The notes under the pieces were generated by a model that did no database searches, had not been told where the DNA came from, and worked only from the letters and a program-made list of their open reading frames with translations. Shown piece by piece: positions 13,226 through 25,400 of a stretch of 64,000 nt of DNA. Source of the DNA: Phallusia fumigata (lineage: Eukaryota > Chordata > Ascidiacea > Phlebobranchia > Ascidiidae); contig QXVZ01023382.1 in assembly GCA_008931825.1 (NCBI GenBank), positions 1 through 64,000 on the forward strand, in the 5' to 3' direction. How positions within the stretch are numbered: position 1 is the stretch's first letter; each line of letters begins with the position of its first letter. The translations under genes were made by a program, and so were the position numbers.

Positions 13226-13882
13226 CTGCAAGTATAACAAAATTTTTCATTAATCAGATTTTCCTTTAACCTTTTTTCTGCAACGTGACCATGGATCGAT
13301 TTTAATAGCATATTGTATGACGTTGCACAACTTATATCTTGCGCTTCGGTTGACTAAATATCGATTTGACGTCATATTATTGACACTGCATGTTGATCGG
13401 TGAAGTATTATTGGATGACGCAGTCTTTGATCATCGGCGTCCGGAAAAGGGTGAACAAACAAAATGTGTACTCGGTCTCGTGGGCTGATTGGCCTATGAA
13501 CCACAAACTTGCTCCGTGATCAAAGGGCAGTTTGATGGGGCTTGTCGGTGCGATGTTTTGGTTTACCAACCAAGGCCCCACATTAAAAGTTAAAAATAAA
13601 AATAGTGATTTACTCGCAAAGCTGACAAATTTAACTTTTCGAGTAATTTGTAACAGCAAAAGCGGTAACGTGGCTGATTCAACCGTCGTGTATTAGTTCT
13701 ATCTTGTCAAGGCTGTTTTTTTTTACGAGCAGAAAACTCAATTAACATTGATTCCACTTTTTGGTGTTTCAAAGATTGCCATCACTGAAATCACAATAAT
13801 CTGAAATCAATTTGGCATGAAAGTGTTTGTTTACGACATGAAAGTAGTTGCAATTTGGTAACTGGCTCATATCGAGCATAAN

Positions 13883-16800
13883 CCAAGTGAATCTATTATT
13901 GCGCTACTGCATAATACCTGAGTTGTTGCTCACTCGCTAGCTGTCTGTTTGTCGACGGCGTAAACCTAGCGCGCGTTTAATTCCTTCGCCTGACACTTAT
14001 CGCACGTTTTTAAAAATGGTTAATGCTGTAGGCGACTGGCAACCGCAGAAAAACGCACTTCCAGGCTAATACCTCTCTCTTGATAGGCGAGAGAGAGAGA
14101 GAGAGAGAGACGAACTTACGGACACCGCTTTGCATCGAAGCGGCGAAAATTGAAAGCACAGATGTCGGAAGTGCCAGGCAAAAAAGGAAAATCTTACCAC
14201 GGATTTGCCTTTCCGGAATGTCGCAGCTTAGCTCATATTTTACGCCCTCGCGATTTTTAATGCCCTCAATAGATTCTGTTTTCGCGACGGGAGCTTTATA
14301 CCCTTCGAGCTAACAGTTTATTGGATTTCCGCCGTGCTCGCTAAAAACAAGCGTCTCTTCTGACTAATGCCGTAAATTAAGCCGACGCATGTGGTGTTGT
14401 TTGTTCCCCGCTTCGGCAAACAATCCAAATCCGCTCGATGTTGATTCGATTTGGGTTTTTATTGGCCTATGCGCTCCATCAAAACATATAATATGACAGT
14501 GTGACGGACGTTAAACGGATGACATCTCAAACAAATATATCTTTTCAAGATATGTTTATGCTTCATTTTGGCAATAGAGGTTATCACAAGTTTTCGAGCT
14601 CCAGCATAATCATCAAAGCCGCAACATTTCACACACTGATTAGGTTCCCCCTTCTTTACCCCAATGATTTGCGCAAGGTTTCTTTTTGTTTCAACTGCGC
14701 ATACTTGAAATTGTTGCTTCCCCGCCTTAACATGCACTGTCAGCGCTTACTGCCACTCCTGTGTAAGCTTCAACTTCAAATCAATTTGAGAGGGACAAAA
14801 TTTTTGTGCCTCGCTTTTGCGGATATTGGTAGTTGTTGGGCAACAATTAAATGCGCTCTTTTAAGCATGGGAATCTATCGCCAGGCAGAACAGTTGCGTG
14901 ACAAGTTAGCCAGTGAGCGTCGGTAACCTCCAAGTCGGTAACATTGCGCGGGCGCATATTTACCTGGTGATTAGCCGCCCCGTTACGCTGGTAGCTGTGT
15001 AACGCATGGTCGATTTTAAGTGGCTGTTCGTCCGCACAATAAAGGCCGCTCTTTCTCAGATGCACATCTCAGTCAACTGTTGATGTTTTCGCATTTTTCA
15101 GCCCCGGGCGAGCGAACGGATGAGGCTAAGTTGTGTGAACAGCGCAAATCCGTCTTTTCGTGATTTGCTTCGCGTCTCTTTTCGCGCTAAACACTCGCCC
15201 GGCCGCTTTCCACAATTATCCCGCCAGTTGCGCATTTGCGCCGCTAATGGACCACAGCTTTACTAACGTTTATCCTGCATTAACGCTTCACCTTTGTTTT
15301 GATGACGTGTCGCTGACTGATCGGTTTTCCCGGTCTAGAGTTGATTTTGTGCAGGCGCGCTCGGCAATCAACAAAGAAATGATTGAGTGAACGATCGTGG
15401 TCTTGAGTGGAGTGACCATCCATCACACGTCACCTCTTTCTCACTCGCTGTCTCTTTGCATTATAACCCCAGCTCCCTTAGCACTATCGCAACCACTTCA
15501 TGTCCCAAATTTCAAGTGCGTGTTTCTGTAATCTTCGAATAGGTACGTATGGACATTGTCTGTCATTCGACAGCAGATAATTCAACGTGAAAGTGCTATG
15601 GTTGTTTTTTTAAACACAAGGATATTACCGTATCCTGTCAGCTGTTTACTGTTTACTGGTTCCAACGGGTTCAACAACAGCTGAGCCACGTATTACGTCA
15701 ATATCAACTAATCATGACGCAGTGAAATACGTGTTAAGCAGCACGCAGTGTGGATTGGCACCATCACTGTGCCACTAGTTGAAGATCATTAATGCGGCGT
15801 GACGTAATTCCATGTCTATATCTATATCGCATTCAACAATAGGGCCGTATATTGACGTCAACTAGTTGCGCCGTTTTTTCGCAAGTATTCGGAGATATCA
15901 GCAACGCTGGTCAAATCAATACAATGTAACACAATGCGTTGCGTTTCTGCGTGGGATGAAACGCCCATGCTATAAGACGAAACAACCCGAGTCAATTTTT
16001 GACGACGCATGTTTGTCTGCGTGTGGTCTCGCCGAGTTATCTCCTTGGATCACGTGACAGGTGACGAATTTGCTTCTGTTGGCGCTATGACGGCGGCTGG
16101 CGAGGTTTCAAATGCGAAATTTTTCAGTGACAGGCCGGGATGCGAGTGAGCAACGATCGCGTTTCACTCTGGTGATCGCACAAAGCTAGACTGCCTTCGC
16201 GAGCTCGGCCCGCGTTCGTTTCTCCCTGGAGCGGAGTTGTCGTCGCAATCTGATAAAGCCGACATGATGGACGGTATCTTCGTCGGATTAAGGAACTGTT
16301 GTTCTTAGTTGAAGCTAGTAAACTTGTAATTTTCCGCTGCATAAAACTTTATCGCACCTGCGTCAACACGTCACGCCCTTGTTATTTGCTCACTACATTG
16401 TTTAAGTTCTAAATTAAAGCGAAATTGCGTGCGAAAGCGGTATAGCGCATTTTAGCAAATCGTAAAAGTATGTAATGTCGCTGTTGGCTGCGCTTTTGCA
16501 GTCTCTACGCCGCGGTGTAAGCAAAACATCGCGTGCGATTCGCTCTTTTGAGTAAACTGTCATTCCACTTCACCTCACTTACTCCGCAAGCAAATCTCCC
16601 TTGCCAGTAGACTTCAACCGCCGTCGAGCACGACCGTATCACTCACCAGAACCAACTGGAACTGCGATCTCAGCGATCGTGCACCACTCGCACTGTTCAC
16701 CCAAACTGTGACTCACATTAATCGCTGGAGTGCGGGCGCGGAGAACGTAAACCTGCTCAGCGGACTGTGACAGTAACTAGGGGTTGACATCGTGCAACGC

Positions 16801-19473
16801 CACCTGAAATCAACCCTGAAAGCGGCGGCGAAATACGCACATCTCTCAACCCGGAAACTATTAGATCTTTTGTCGAGGCCACCAACAACCCGCTCCCAAA
16901 TAGGGTTTGCGTGTCGGGGTGGGCTACGTAATCTAACGCGCAATTTCGAGCAAAGCATCGGTTCCACTTGCTACTTTTCCACTGCAAACAATTGTCGCGT
17001 GACTGCAGCCCTACATCAAGCAGACAAATCCAGCCCAGGTGAGCAATGGTGCGTAGAAATAAGTCCTCTAAGGCTTTTTCTACACTCACAGCCTTGAGCG
17101 CCTTTGTTGTGTGCGCAATTGGTGGTTCGACCGCTTCTGCTCAGGTGCTACCTCGCTGTTGACGTAAAATGGGCAAAAAGACAAACACGCGGTAAAAGTT
17201 TCCTTATGTGCTATTCTTCACCTCCGACCCTGTTTTGCCTCCCCCTCTTCCACAAGCTGATAATTGAACGGCGAACGCAAATCCCCGCCTCTTTCACCTG
17301 ACGTCAGACTGTTTGCTGCGACTCGTGGGTTTGAATAGCAGAGCGCGATACATCTGTTACCGGCATGAATTGAGTAAGTTGCCAAAACCGACCCAGATTT
17401 GGCAAACTGCTAGTTACAAAGCTTTTGTTCACAAAAGTTCCACCCGAAAAACTTCTTTACCCATTTCAGCTTAAAAATTGATCCAGAGTTTAAATCATGT
17501 CACTATTACTAAGACGCACATTCCATTACAAACTTTCTATGACTAAAGTTGAACTTCTCGAGTGCCTTCAAACCAGTAATAATTCAGCTTGACTAACAAT
17601 GCTTTCTAGTCGGTACTCGGATTTGTGACTCGGATATTTTTCCGGGTGACTTGCCACGCGAGAGGAAATTAATTGAAATCGGACCGCGCATCCGTTACAA
17701 GTGTTGTCGGTAGCAGTAGTCACACGAACACGACACCGTCCACTTGATGACGTCATTACAGAAAAGCGTCCTTGACATCGAAATCGCACTAAACGCACTT
17801 GTTATTGTGCGCTAGTTAATGTGACGATAACAAGCATGACGTACACGGGTCATTCGCACCCCACGCTTACTTGCATCAGCTAACCTCACTGGTGGCGGAA
17901 CTCTACACAATAACCTTATTGTTTCGAGATTCAGCTCGCGAAAAAAAGTCAAAGCTCCGTGCATAATCGCTTCGTAACCTTTTTCTGCCTCCAGACCAAA
18001 AAATCTTAACGTCACTGTACACGAAATTTACAGTTTTCTGTCCGACGCATTGTGATTATCATTTGCGCTACTTAATTTCACTTTGCTCTTCAATTTGATG
18101 AATTCAAAGACATTGTTTGGTTATGTAATACTTCAAAATCACCAATACATCATGCTTGATAAAAACTCAAGTGTAAAATCCTGAGTTTTCAACCACTGGT
18201 GTCTTTGCTTGAAGTGGATCAAAAACATATCACCGCCAATTACTACTTACATTTTCTCTCACACGTAACGACCCCCATTCAATCCCGCTGTGAGTGGAGA
18301 CTGTGTGGGGTGTGAAGCACCTGAAACAGTGATGTAATGCTTGGATGCCATTCTGTAGCCGAATATTTTTCGGAAATGACTTCGTTACTACTTGATANTT
18401 GTGAACGATTAGTAGAGAAAAAATACCACCAAGCTAGACCGAAACCAAGTTAATGCAAATTCAACGTTTTTACCCGTATTCGCCTGCTATATGTTTTGAT
18501 GCTCTCCTTGACGTTAACTAAACCCTCTGTGGGCCGCTGGTTAACTTTGATGTCCTTATCCTTTGAAATTTTGCTGAATTTCATTTTTGGGCAAGCGGTA
18601 ACCGCCTTGTCGCTGCACAAGTAGTTTTAAANGAAAAAATACCACCAAGCTAAACCGAAACCAAGTTAATGCAAATTTAACGTTTTTACCCGTAATCACC
18701 TGCTATATGTTTTGATGCTTTCCTTGACGTTAACCAAACCCTCTGTGGGCCGCTGGTTAACTTTGATGTCCTTATCCATTGAAATTTTGCTGAATTTCAT
18801 TTTTGGGCAAGCGGGAACCGCCTTGTCGCTGCACAAGTAGTTTTAAAGTGCGCCAAATAACACTTCACAAAGATCGTCTCATCTACTACTTTGTACATTC
18901 CAAGTGGTTATTGTTGTAAGGAGTGGTAAAAGGAGTTCATGAAGGGTTGACCCAACTTTTTTCTTTTTCTTGCGTTGATAAACAACGTGTACAATTTCAG
19001 TTCAACGAAAGTTTGCAATATAGCAACTTAAGTTATGGGAAAATGAGGTCTAAAACCTTGAACGTTTTTCAATACGTAGACTGAAAAGTAAAAATATCTT
19101 GGAACAAATGAAAAAATCATACCAGTTAAACAACTAGATTCCAGAAAAAAGATTTTATTTGTCCCGTTTGTAGAATTGGTATTTTTAGGTTTTGAGATCA
19201 CACAGTTTATTTTCATGGCTACCGCCAAAAATTCATACCTTTCAAAAAAACATATTGCTGTCGCCATCAGTCTGCAATTAGAGTCGGTACGTGTGAAATG
19301 CCAGTTGCCACTCTTTGTTACACGTCACTCATGAGAAAACGGACGTAATCGTCGATGTGTTTGCTCTAAATAGCGGCGGCATTGTGTGAGTACAGGAAAC
19401 AGTAGCTGCCCGAATTGACAAACTCGTTGATCAAATACTCGCAATTTGTAACAATTAAATTGCCATTGAACAG
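13883..19473. other. GC-richer stretch without recognised exons; upstream side of the GPCR
   Basis: No open frame here resembles a known protein on either strand. Base composition is visibly less AT-rich than in the rest of the window between about 13.9 and 18 kb. A (GA)n microsatellite lies at 14089-14110, and CTCTCTCT just upstream could pair with it. Three TGACGTCA palindromes (15853, 17299, 17748) suggest regulatory DNA. The missing first exons of the GPCR (- strand) and one missing TTC3 exon (+ strand) would be expected here; I could not find them. A gap duplicate of about 215 bases flanks the N at 18632 (18417-18631 and 18633-18847). Confidence 0.5.
14089..14110. repeat. (GA)n microsatellite
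   Basis: Eleven uninterrupted GA units. A CTCTCTCT run at about 14072-14080 could fold back on it. Confidence 0.9.
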
Positions 19474-22400
19474 GAGTGGAAAGTCACGGCGGTGGAAAAC
19501 TTTATTCTGGTTTACGCGCGCGGAATTTCGTCACTGGAGACGCACACGCCGCTGGAGGTCGCCCGCTCTCTCGACTTTTTCGCAAAGATCATGAAACAAA
19601 GCAGCAAGGATTATTGCCATCCAATGGTTTTTTATTCAAGTGCCCGTGCCCAGTATCATTTAAATAAGTAAGTTGTTGCTCCTTTATGAAAATTGTGAGA
19701 TGAAATTACAGGAAAACTGAATAATTTTTAACTTTAACTATAATTGCAATTGTATACTGTGGGGGTAAACATTGAAAGTAGTTGTTAAGTTTTGTTAAGT
19801 TTTAGTGGTGTGACTGTTAAGTTTTAAACGGATTTAAATAAAATCACAAACCTGACACTCTGACATTCCATACCTTTGCCCTGCAGCAATTAGCTTATGT
19901 TTGCAAAACCATTTGGTCAATGACGACAATAATTATGGGTCCCTTTCCACGAAGGGGACACATATTGTTTTTACTCTGTTTTTTTTTTCCTTTTTTCTTT
20001 TTTTCTGTCTAACGCGAGTTTGTTCCCACGTTTTGGTCATGAAGGAGCTGTTCAAATTTCTTCGAATTTTCACACATGATAGATGTGTATCTGAAGTTGT
20101 GCACTATCAACTTTTTACCCCAATTCACCCATCGGTTCACCCACAGGCCCCAAAAATGTAAATNGAAAATTGTGAGATGAAATTACAGGAAAACTGAATA
20201 ATTTTTAACTTTAACTATAATTGCAATTGTATACTGTGGGGGTAAACATTGAAAGTAGTTGTTAAGTTTTGTTAAGTTTTAGTGGTGTGACTGTTAAGTT
20301 TTAAACGGATTTAAATAAAATCACAAACCTGACACTCTGACATTCCATACCTTTGCCCTGCAGCAATTAGCTTATGTTTGCAAAACCATTTGGTCAATGA
20401 CGACAATAATTATGGGTCCCTTTCCACGAAGGGGACACATATTGTTTTTACTCTGTTTTTTTTTTCCTTTTTTCTTTTTTTCTGTCTAACGCGAGTTTGT
20501 TCCCACGTTTTGGTCATGAAGGAGCTGTTCAAATTTCTTCGAATTTTCACACATGATAGATGTGTATCTGAAGTTGTGCACTGTCAACTTTTTACCCCAA
20601 TTCACCCATCGGTTCACCCACAGGCCCCCAAAATGTAAAAATTTTAAAACGGCAATATTTAACAAAGTAAGTTACCTAGAAGTTTTCTATTTTGATAGCT
20701 AGTACAATGCAATGTATTGTAATGTATTTTGTAACTTCTGTTTCGATTCACCCATTTTTTACCTTTTCAATTTATTGTGTCGCTTGTTGTAACTGAGGTT
20801 TTTACCGTTACTACGAATATTGATATTTTTCACCTTAAGTCGGCTGATAAAATTGCCTCTGTGTAGCGAAGTTTGGTTTTTGAGGTAATATAGTTTACGC
20901 GGGTGACGTTAATGTACAACACCTTTAAAAAAACTTTGTACCACAGTTTTTCCAATGTCGCACCAACCGTCGAAAGTGGAATGCAATTAATCAAAAAGAA
21001 GAATTTTCCCGGAGTTTTAACCTGGCCTGGTATGTATGAGAACCTCTGCTGCTCCACAAGCCAACACCAAAGTGGTGATTGTCCCACGTGCCGCGCCCAC
21101 CGTACAACTTGTCACAGTCAAATATGAGAAAGATTTGATATTTGCATTTTCGCAATAGGTCGTCTGAAGGCTAAGCTGTGAATATTAAGACCTTGGTTAC
21201 AGTACTTCTGTGAATACAATTTTCACATGCCACCTATTAATATCGCTAATGAAAGATACAAATATGTCTTTTTAGGTATGAATGAAGTTATCCCCGAATC
21301 CAATATCAATACATTAAGGGTGATGATGGGCGATCTTGTAAATTGGTCGTTCAATCCCCCAAAACCCGATGCATATTGCAGATATGAAAACTGTGCAAAG
21401 GAATATTCAAGGAAGGAAATTTATGTGGGCGACCTAGAGTTTGAGGTATCGTTCACGTGTTTCAAGGGGCGATATTAATGGAAATAACCTTAAAACAATT
21501 ATTTTTTTAATATTAAGTATATGTCATGTCAAACAATAAAATGAATTTTGAAATTTTTGATTTGTTCTCCCATTTAAACCCTCTTGATGCCCCAAAATAA
21601 GATTTTTCGTTTCTTTTTTCCGAATCTAAAACTGACTACGCCCCATAAACACATTTACCAGTTAGCATTTGTGCCATAAACTCATAGTGAGTCATACCAA
21701 TGTGGAGAACCCCAATTCACAAGATTTTACCTTTGCGGCTAGATTTGTTTTTTGTCAATGGTCGAGTTGAGTTTTTATAAATGTGAAACATGTTAAATAT
21801 TTAACAGGGATATATCCAAGTTTTTTGTGACTGGGATTGCATCACAAGTTTTCATTTCAAATGTTGGTCGAAATATAAACACTTGCAGTATGATCGGTCC
21901 GGGGATAAGGTAAGTCGTGCGGCAAAGTTTCTTTCTTTATTGAACTTCTTCTTTTTAATGTAATGTAAAGTCCAAAATTATCAGTATGGGAGAATTTACT
22001 CATGTGGAAAGTAACATGTGTTTATCGCCAACCCGACATCACGCTTACTCTTCACAACCCGCAATCTAACAACGTACCAGGGCGCTTCAAACTTCTGAAC
22101 GAAATTCAAGGAATGTATAGAATTTTTTCCGAACAGATGCCATCGGAGAGTAGACAGCTACTTTTCTATTAGGCTAAAGTTAACACATGATACTGTAGAA
22201 TAGACTATAAAGCGCTTAATGGACTTAAAATTAATGTTTTTGTTTTTCAGGAACTACTTGGTCTTCCATGTTTCACAGAAGGTTGTGGCGGATTAATTTG
22301 TGAAATTCTGATGCTCGATGAAGATAATTTCTCGAAAAAAGATGTACGTCACTTTGTACATGGCCAAACATTATCAAATTTTAATTGGTCTACAACTTAA

Positions 22401-25400
22401 TCATATTTACACGTTGGTATTTCCAGGTACATATTCCCAAACGTAACAAAGAAAAGACTACCCATGTGCTTAAAGGGACAACCCCGAAAAGTGATCGTAA
22501 TTTTGAACGTCGTATGCGTTTGATGAGAGAAGCCAAAGAACGGAAGAAATCATATAAAGTAGCTCACATCATTTATGACACGGACGATTTGGTATGACCT
22601 TCTTATTTCCATGACCTACCCGTTAAAATTGTTTAATTTTTAAGATTTTAAGTTTTGTTTGTTATCTAAACAATGAGTAGGATCTTGCAGATCTTTTTGT
22701 TTGACAGATTGCTAAAAAGAAGCCAGATCTGTCAAAACTGAATGAAGGTAAAACTGACTAAGCATTTTGCAAGCTCCCTACTTCTTACCAATTGCTACTT
22801 TGTATTTAGTTGAATTACATTTCCTGCGATGTTTCGCGTTGTTTGACTTATGTAATAAAACTAACACATAAAACACAGACTTTTATCTTAACTGGAAACG
22901 TTTGTTTTTAAGTTTTTTCCACTACCGATGCCTCCAACATAACTGTCATAAAACGTGAAGAAGAAGACAAAAATGAAGTAAGTGATTCATAGAAATCATG
23001 ACCTTCGTGGTGCTGATCTTACGGAATCTTACATTTCAGAATTTCTTTTGCAGGTTGCAAAATCATCCAAGGGAAAAAGTAAAAATAAAACAAAGAAAAA
23101 ATCAACCAACGTAGTTTCTCTGCAAACATTTCTGGGCGATGAGAAATATTTGAATCCCGATGAAGCGCGGAGAATTATAGAAAAGTAAGTTTGAAAATTC
23201 ATGTTTGGTCTTCTGCAGTGTTGTGACAAATGTTTTTTCTTCACAGAAATCAGCAATCTGAAACTCCGTTTCAAATTCCAAATCAGATTCGAATGAATGT
23301 ACTTGATTTTGAGTCCACGGTCTCTGAAGAAGAACAGTTGAAACTGTCGTCTGTATATAGGTTTGCACATTAAACTTTTGCTATATTTATATCTGCTGTT
23401 GGGCTGTGGGTATTTGTCAATCCATATTAGATGTTATTTTNTATTGTTGGTATTCAATAACGTTTGTGTGCGTAAAGGTTCGGTACCTTATTGTTTACCT
23501 TTTTTGACCTTGGCAAACATGTGTGCAACGGCTATACCCTTTTTTCAGGTTTACAGTTTTCAAACAAACTTAATATTGAGTTTATTGCGAAGTAAAGTTA
23601 AAATGTACTTTTCTCAACAGGAATGCAGCACCCCAAGTTCGCAATTCCGCCACCAATGGCAAACAATTCGCATTACAACAACAACCACCACAATCAAAAC
23701 CACCCACAGTAAGTATTTGAACTTTCATCTTCGTCATCGCGTGACCTTTGTGCAAGCGGTAGGTTGTATCTTCATTGGTTGATCTTATGTTTTAATTAGA
23801 TTTCACAATAATGGTGATCACGGAAGNATATCTGCTGTTGGACTATTTGTCAATCCATATTAGATGTTATTTTCTGGCGAGAAACTATTATTTTTTTTTT
23901 TTTTTTGCAGTTTTTTTGAAGAATTTTATCGACGCAATGGTCCGCGAGAAATTCATGATGAAGTTTTTACGAAGGAAATCACCACAGAAATGATGCTGTT
24001 GGTTGAAACGCATTATCCAAATTTTATCAAGTTTTTATTGAGCAAAAACGAAACGTAAGTAGTATTTGATCAGTTTGCGGTTCCTCTTTATGTTTGCCAT
24101 GATAGTGATAAAGGGAGTTGTTATGTTAGTTACTGGTTCATGTACAGCAGGCTCCAAAAAAACTTATGTCGTATTGAGATGTAAACAAACTAATTTTACC
24201 ATTATTCAGATTTTTACGTGTTGGGGATCAAATNTATTTTTGGTATTCAATAACGTTTGTGTGCGCAAAGGTTCGGTACATTATTGTTTACCTTTTTTGA
24301 CCTTGGAAAACATGTGTGCAACGGCTATACCCTTTTTTCAGGTTTGCAGTTTTCAAACAAACTTTGCATTGAGTTTATTGCGAAGTAAAGTTAAAATGTT
24401 CTTTTCTCAACAGGAATGCAGCACCCCAAGTTCGCAATTCCGCCACCAATGTCAAACAATTCGCATTACAACAACAACCACCACAATCAAAACCACCCAC
24501 AGTAAGTATTTGAACTTTCATCTTTGTCATCGCGTGACCTTTGTCCAAGCGGTAGGTTGTATCGTCATTGGTTGATCTTATGTTTTGATTAGATTTCACA
24601 ATAATGGTGATCACGGAAGGAATTTGCTTCGTTCGCCAGCTCCACATCAATCAACTCAGCATCACCAACCACCCACAAACCAATTAAGTTCGCAAGAACC
24701 AGCTCAAAACCAACCTCCACAAAACTCAACACAACACCAGACAGTTCAAGTATCAGACCAACCTACTTTGCATAAAACAGCCGCAAACCAACCGATTCAA
24801 CGTCATCCAATTCCAAACCAGCCTGTTTCGCAAAACACAACCTTTAACCAACCATCCCTACACAAACCAACCCTGGAGAAACCATCCCAACACCAATCTG
24901 CACCACAGAAACCAACTCCGCTGAAGCCAAACCACTCCCAACCAACTCAACGTCAACTACCATCTCAAATGTTATCTAGCCAACAATCCTGGCCGAATCA
25001 TTCAACGGTATTTGACTTCGGGCGTTTTTTGTTGAGAATTTAGGAATATATGTTTGGCGAAAGTGGGTGACATAGAAAATATAATTCAGGGAATCATTTG
25101 TAAAGGTGATACGCTGCTTGTCACTTTGTGGAACACAGTACACAATTAAATGCCAACATGATTTGCAAACGGCGTTCACTTGGCAAAGTGTTGAGATATT
25201 TTTCTTACAGAATGGTCGTGAAAGTTCGTCATCAACCCCCAACAGTTTATCTCCGGGACCTGTAACAACATCGAACTCCACTCAATCGTTCCCAACACAA
25301 AATCAAACACCGGCCCAGGTTCCACAGCACAAGGGAAGTTTCGAACGCATCATGGATCAGCTGATAAAAATATATCCTAACATGACAAGGTGAGCTGTTG

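Noticed and set aside
12435-13504. Open frames on the - strand (up to 136 codons), present in both duplicate copies
   Set aside because: They fall in sequence next to the GPCR TM4 exon, have no hydrophobic segments or DRY motif, and differ in length between the two copies, as expected for non-coding DNA.
14501-14926. A 141-codon open frame on the + strand
   Set aside because: No recognisable domain, no splice context, and a similar frame on the opposite strand; probably chance in GC-richer DNA.
19901-20638. Two nearly identical 86-codon open frames that look like a tandem gene pair
   Set aside because: They lie in a gap-flanking duplicate and consist of a dispersed repeat with a long T run; no family resemblance.
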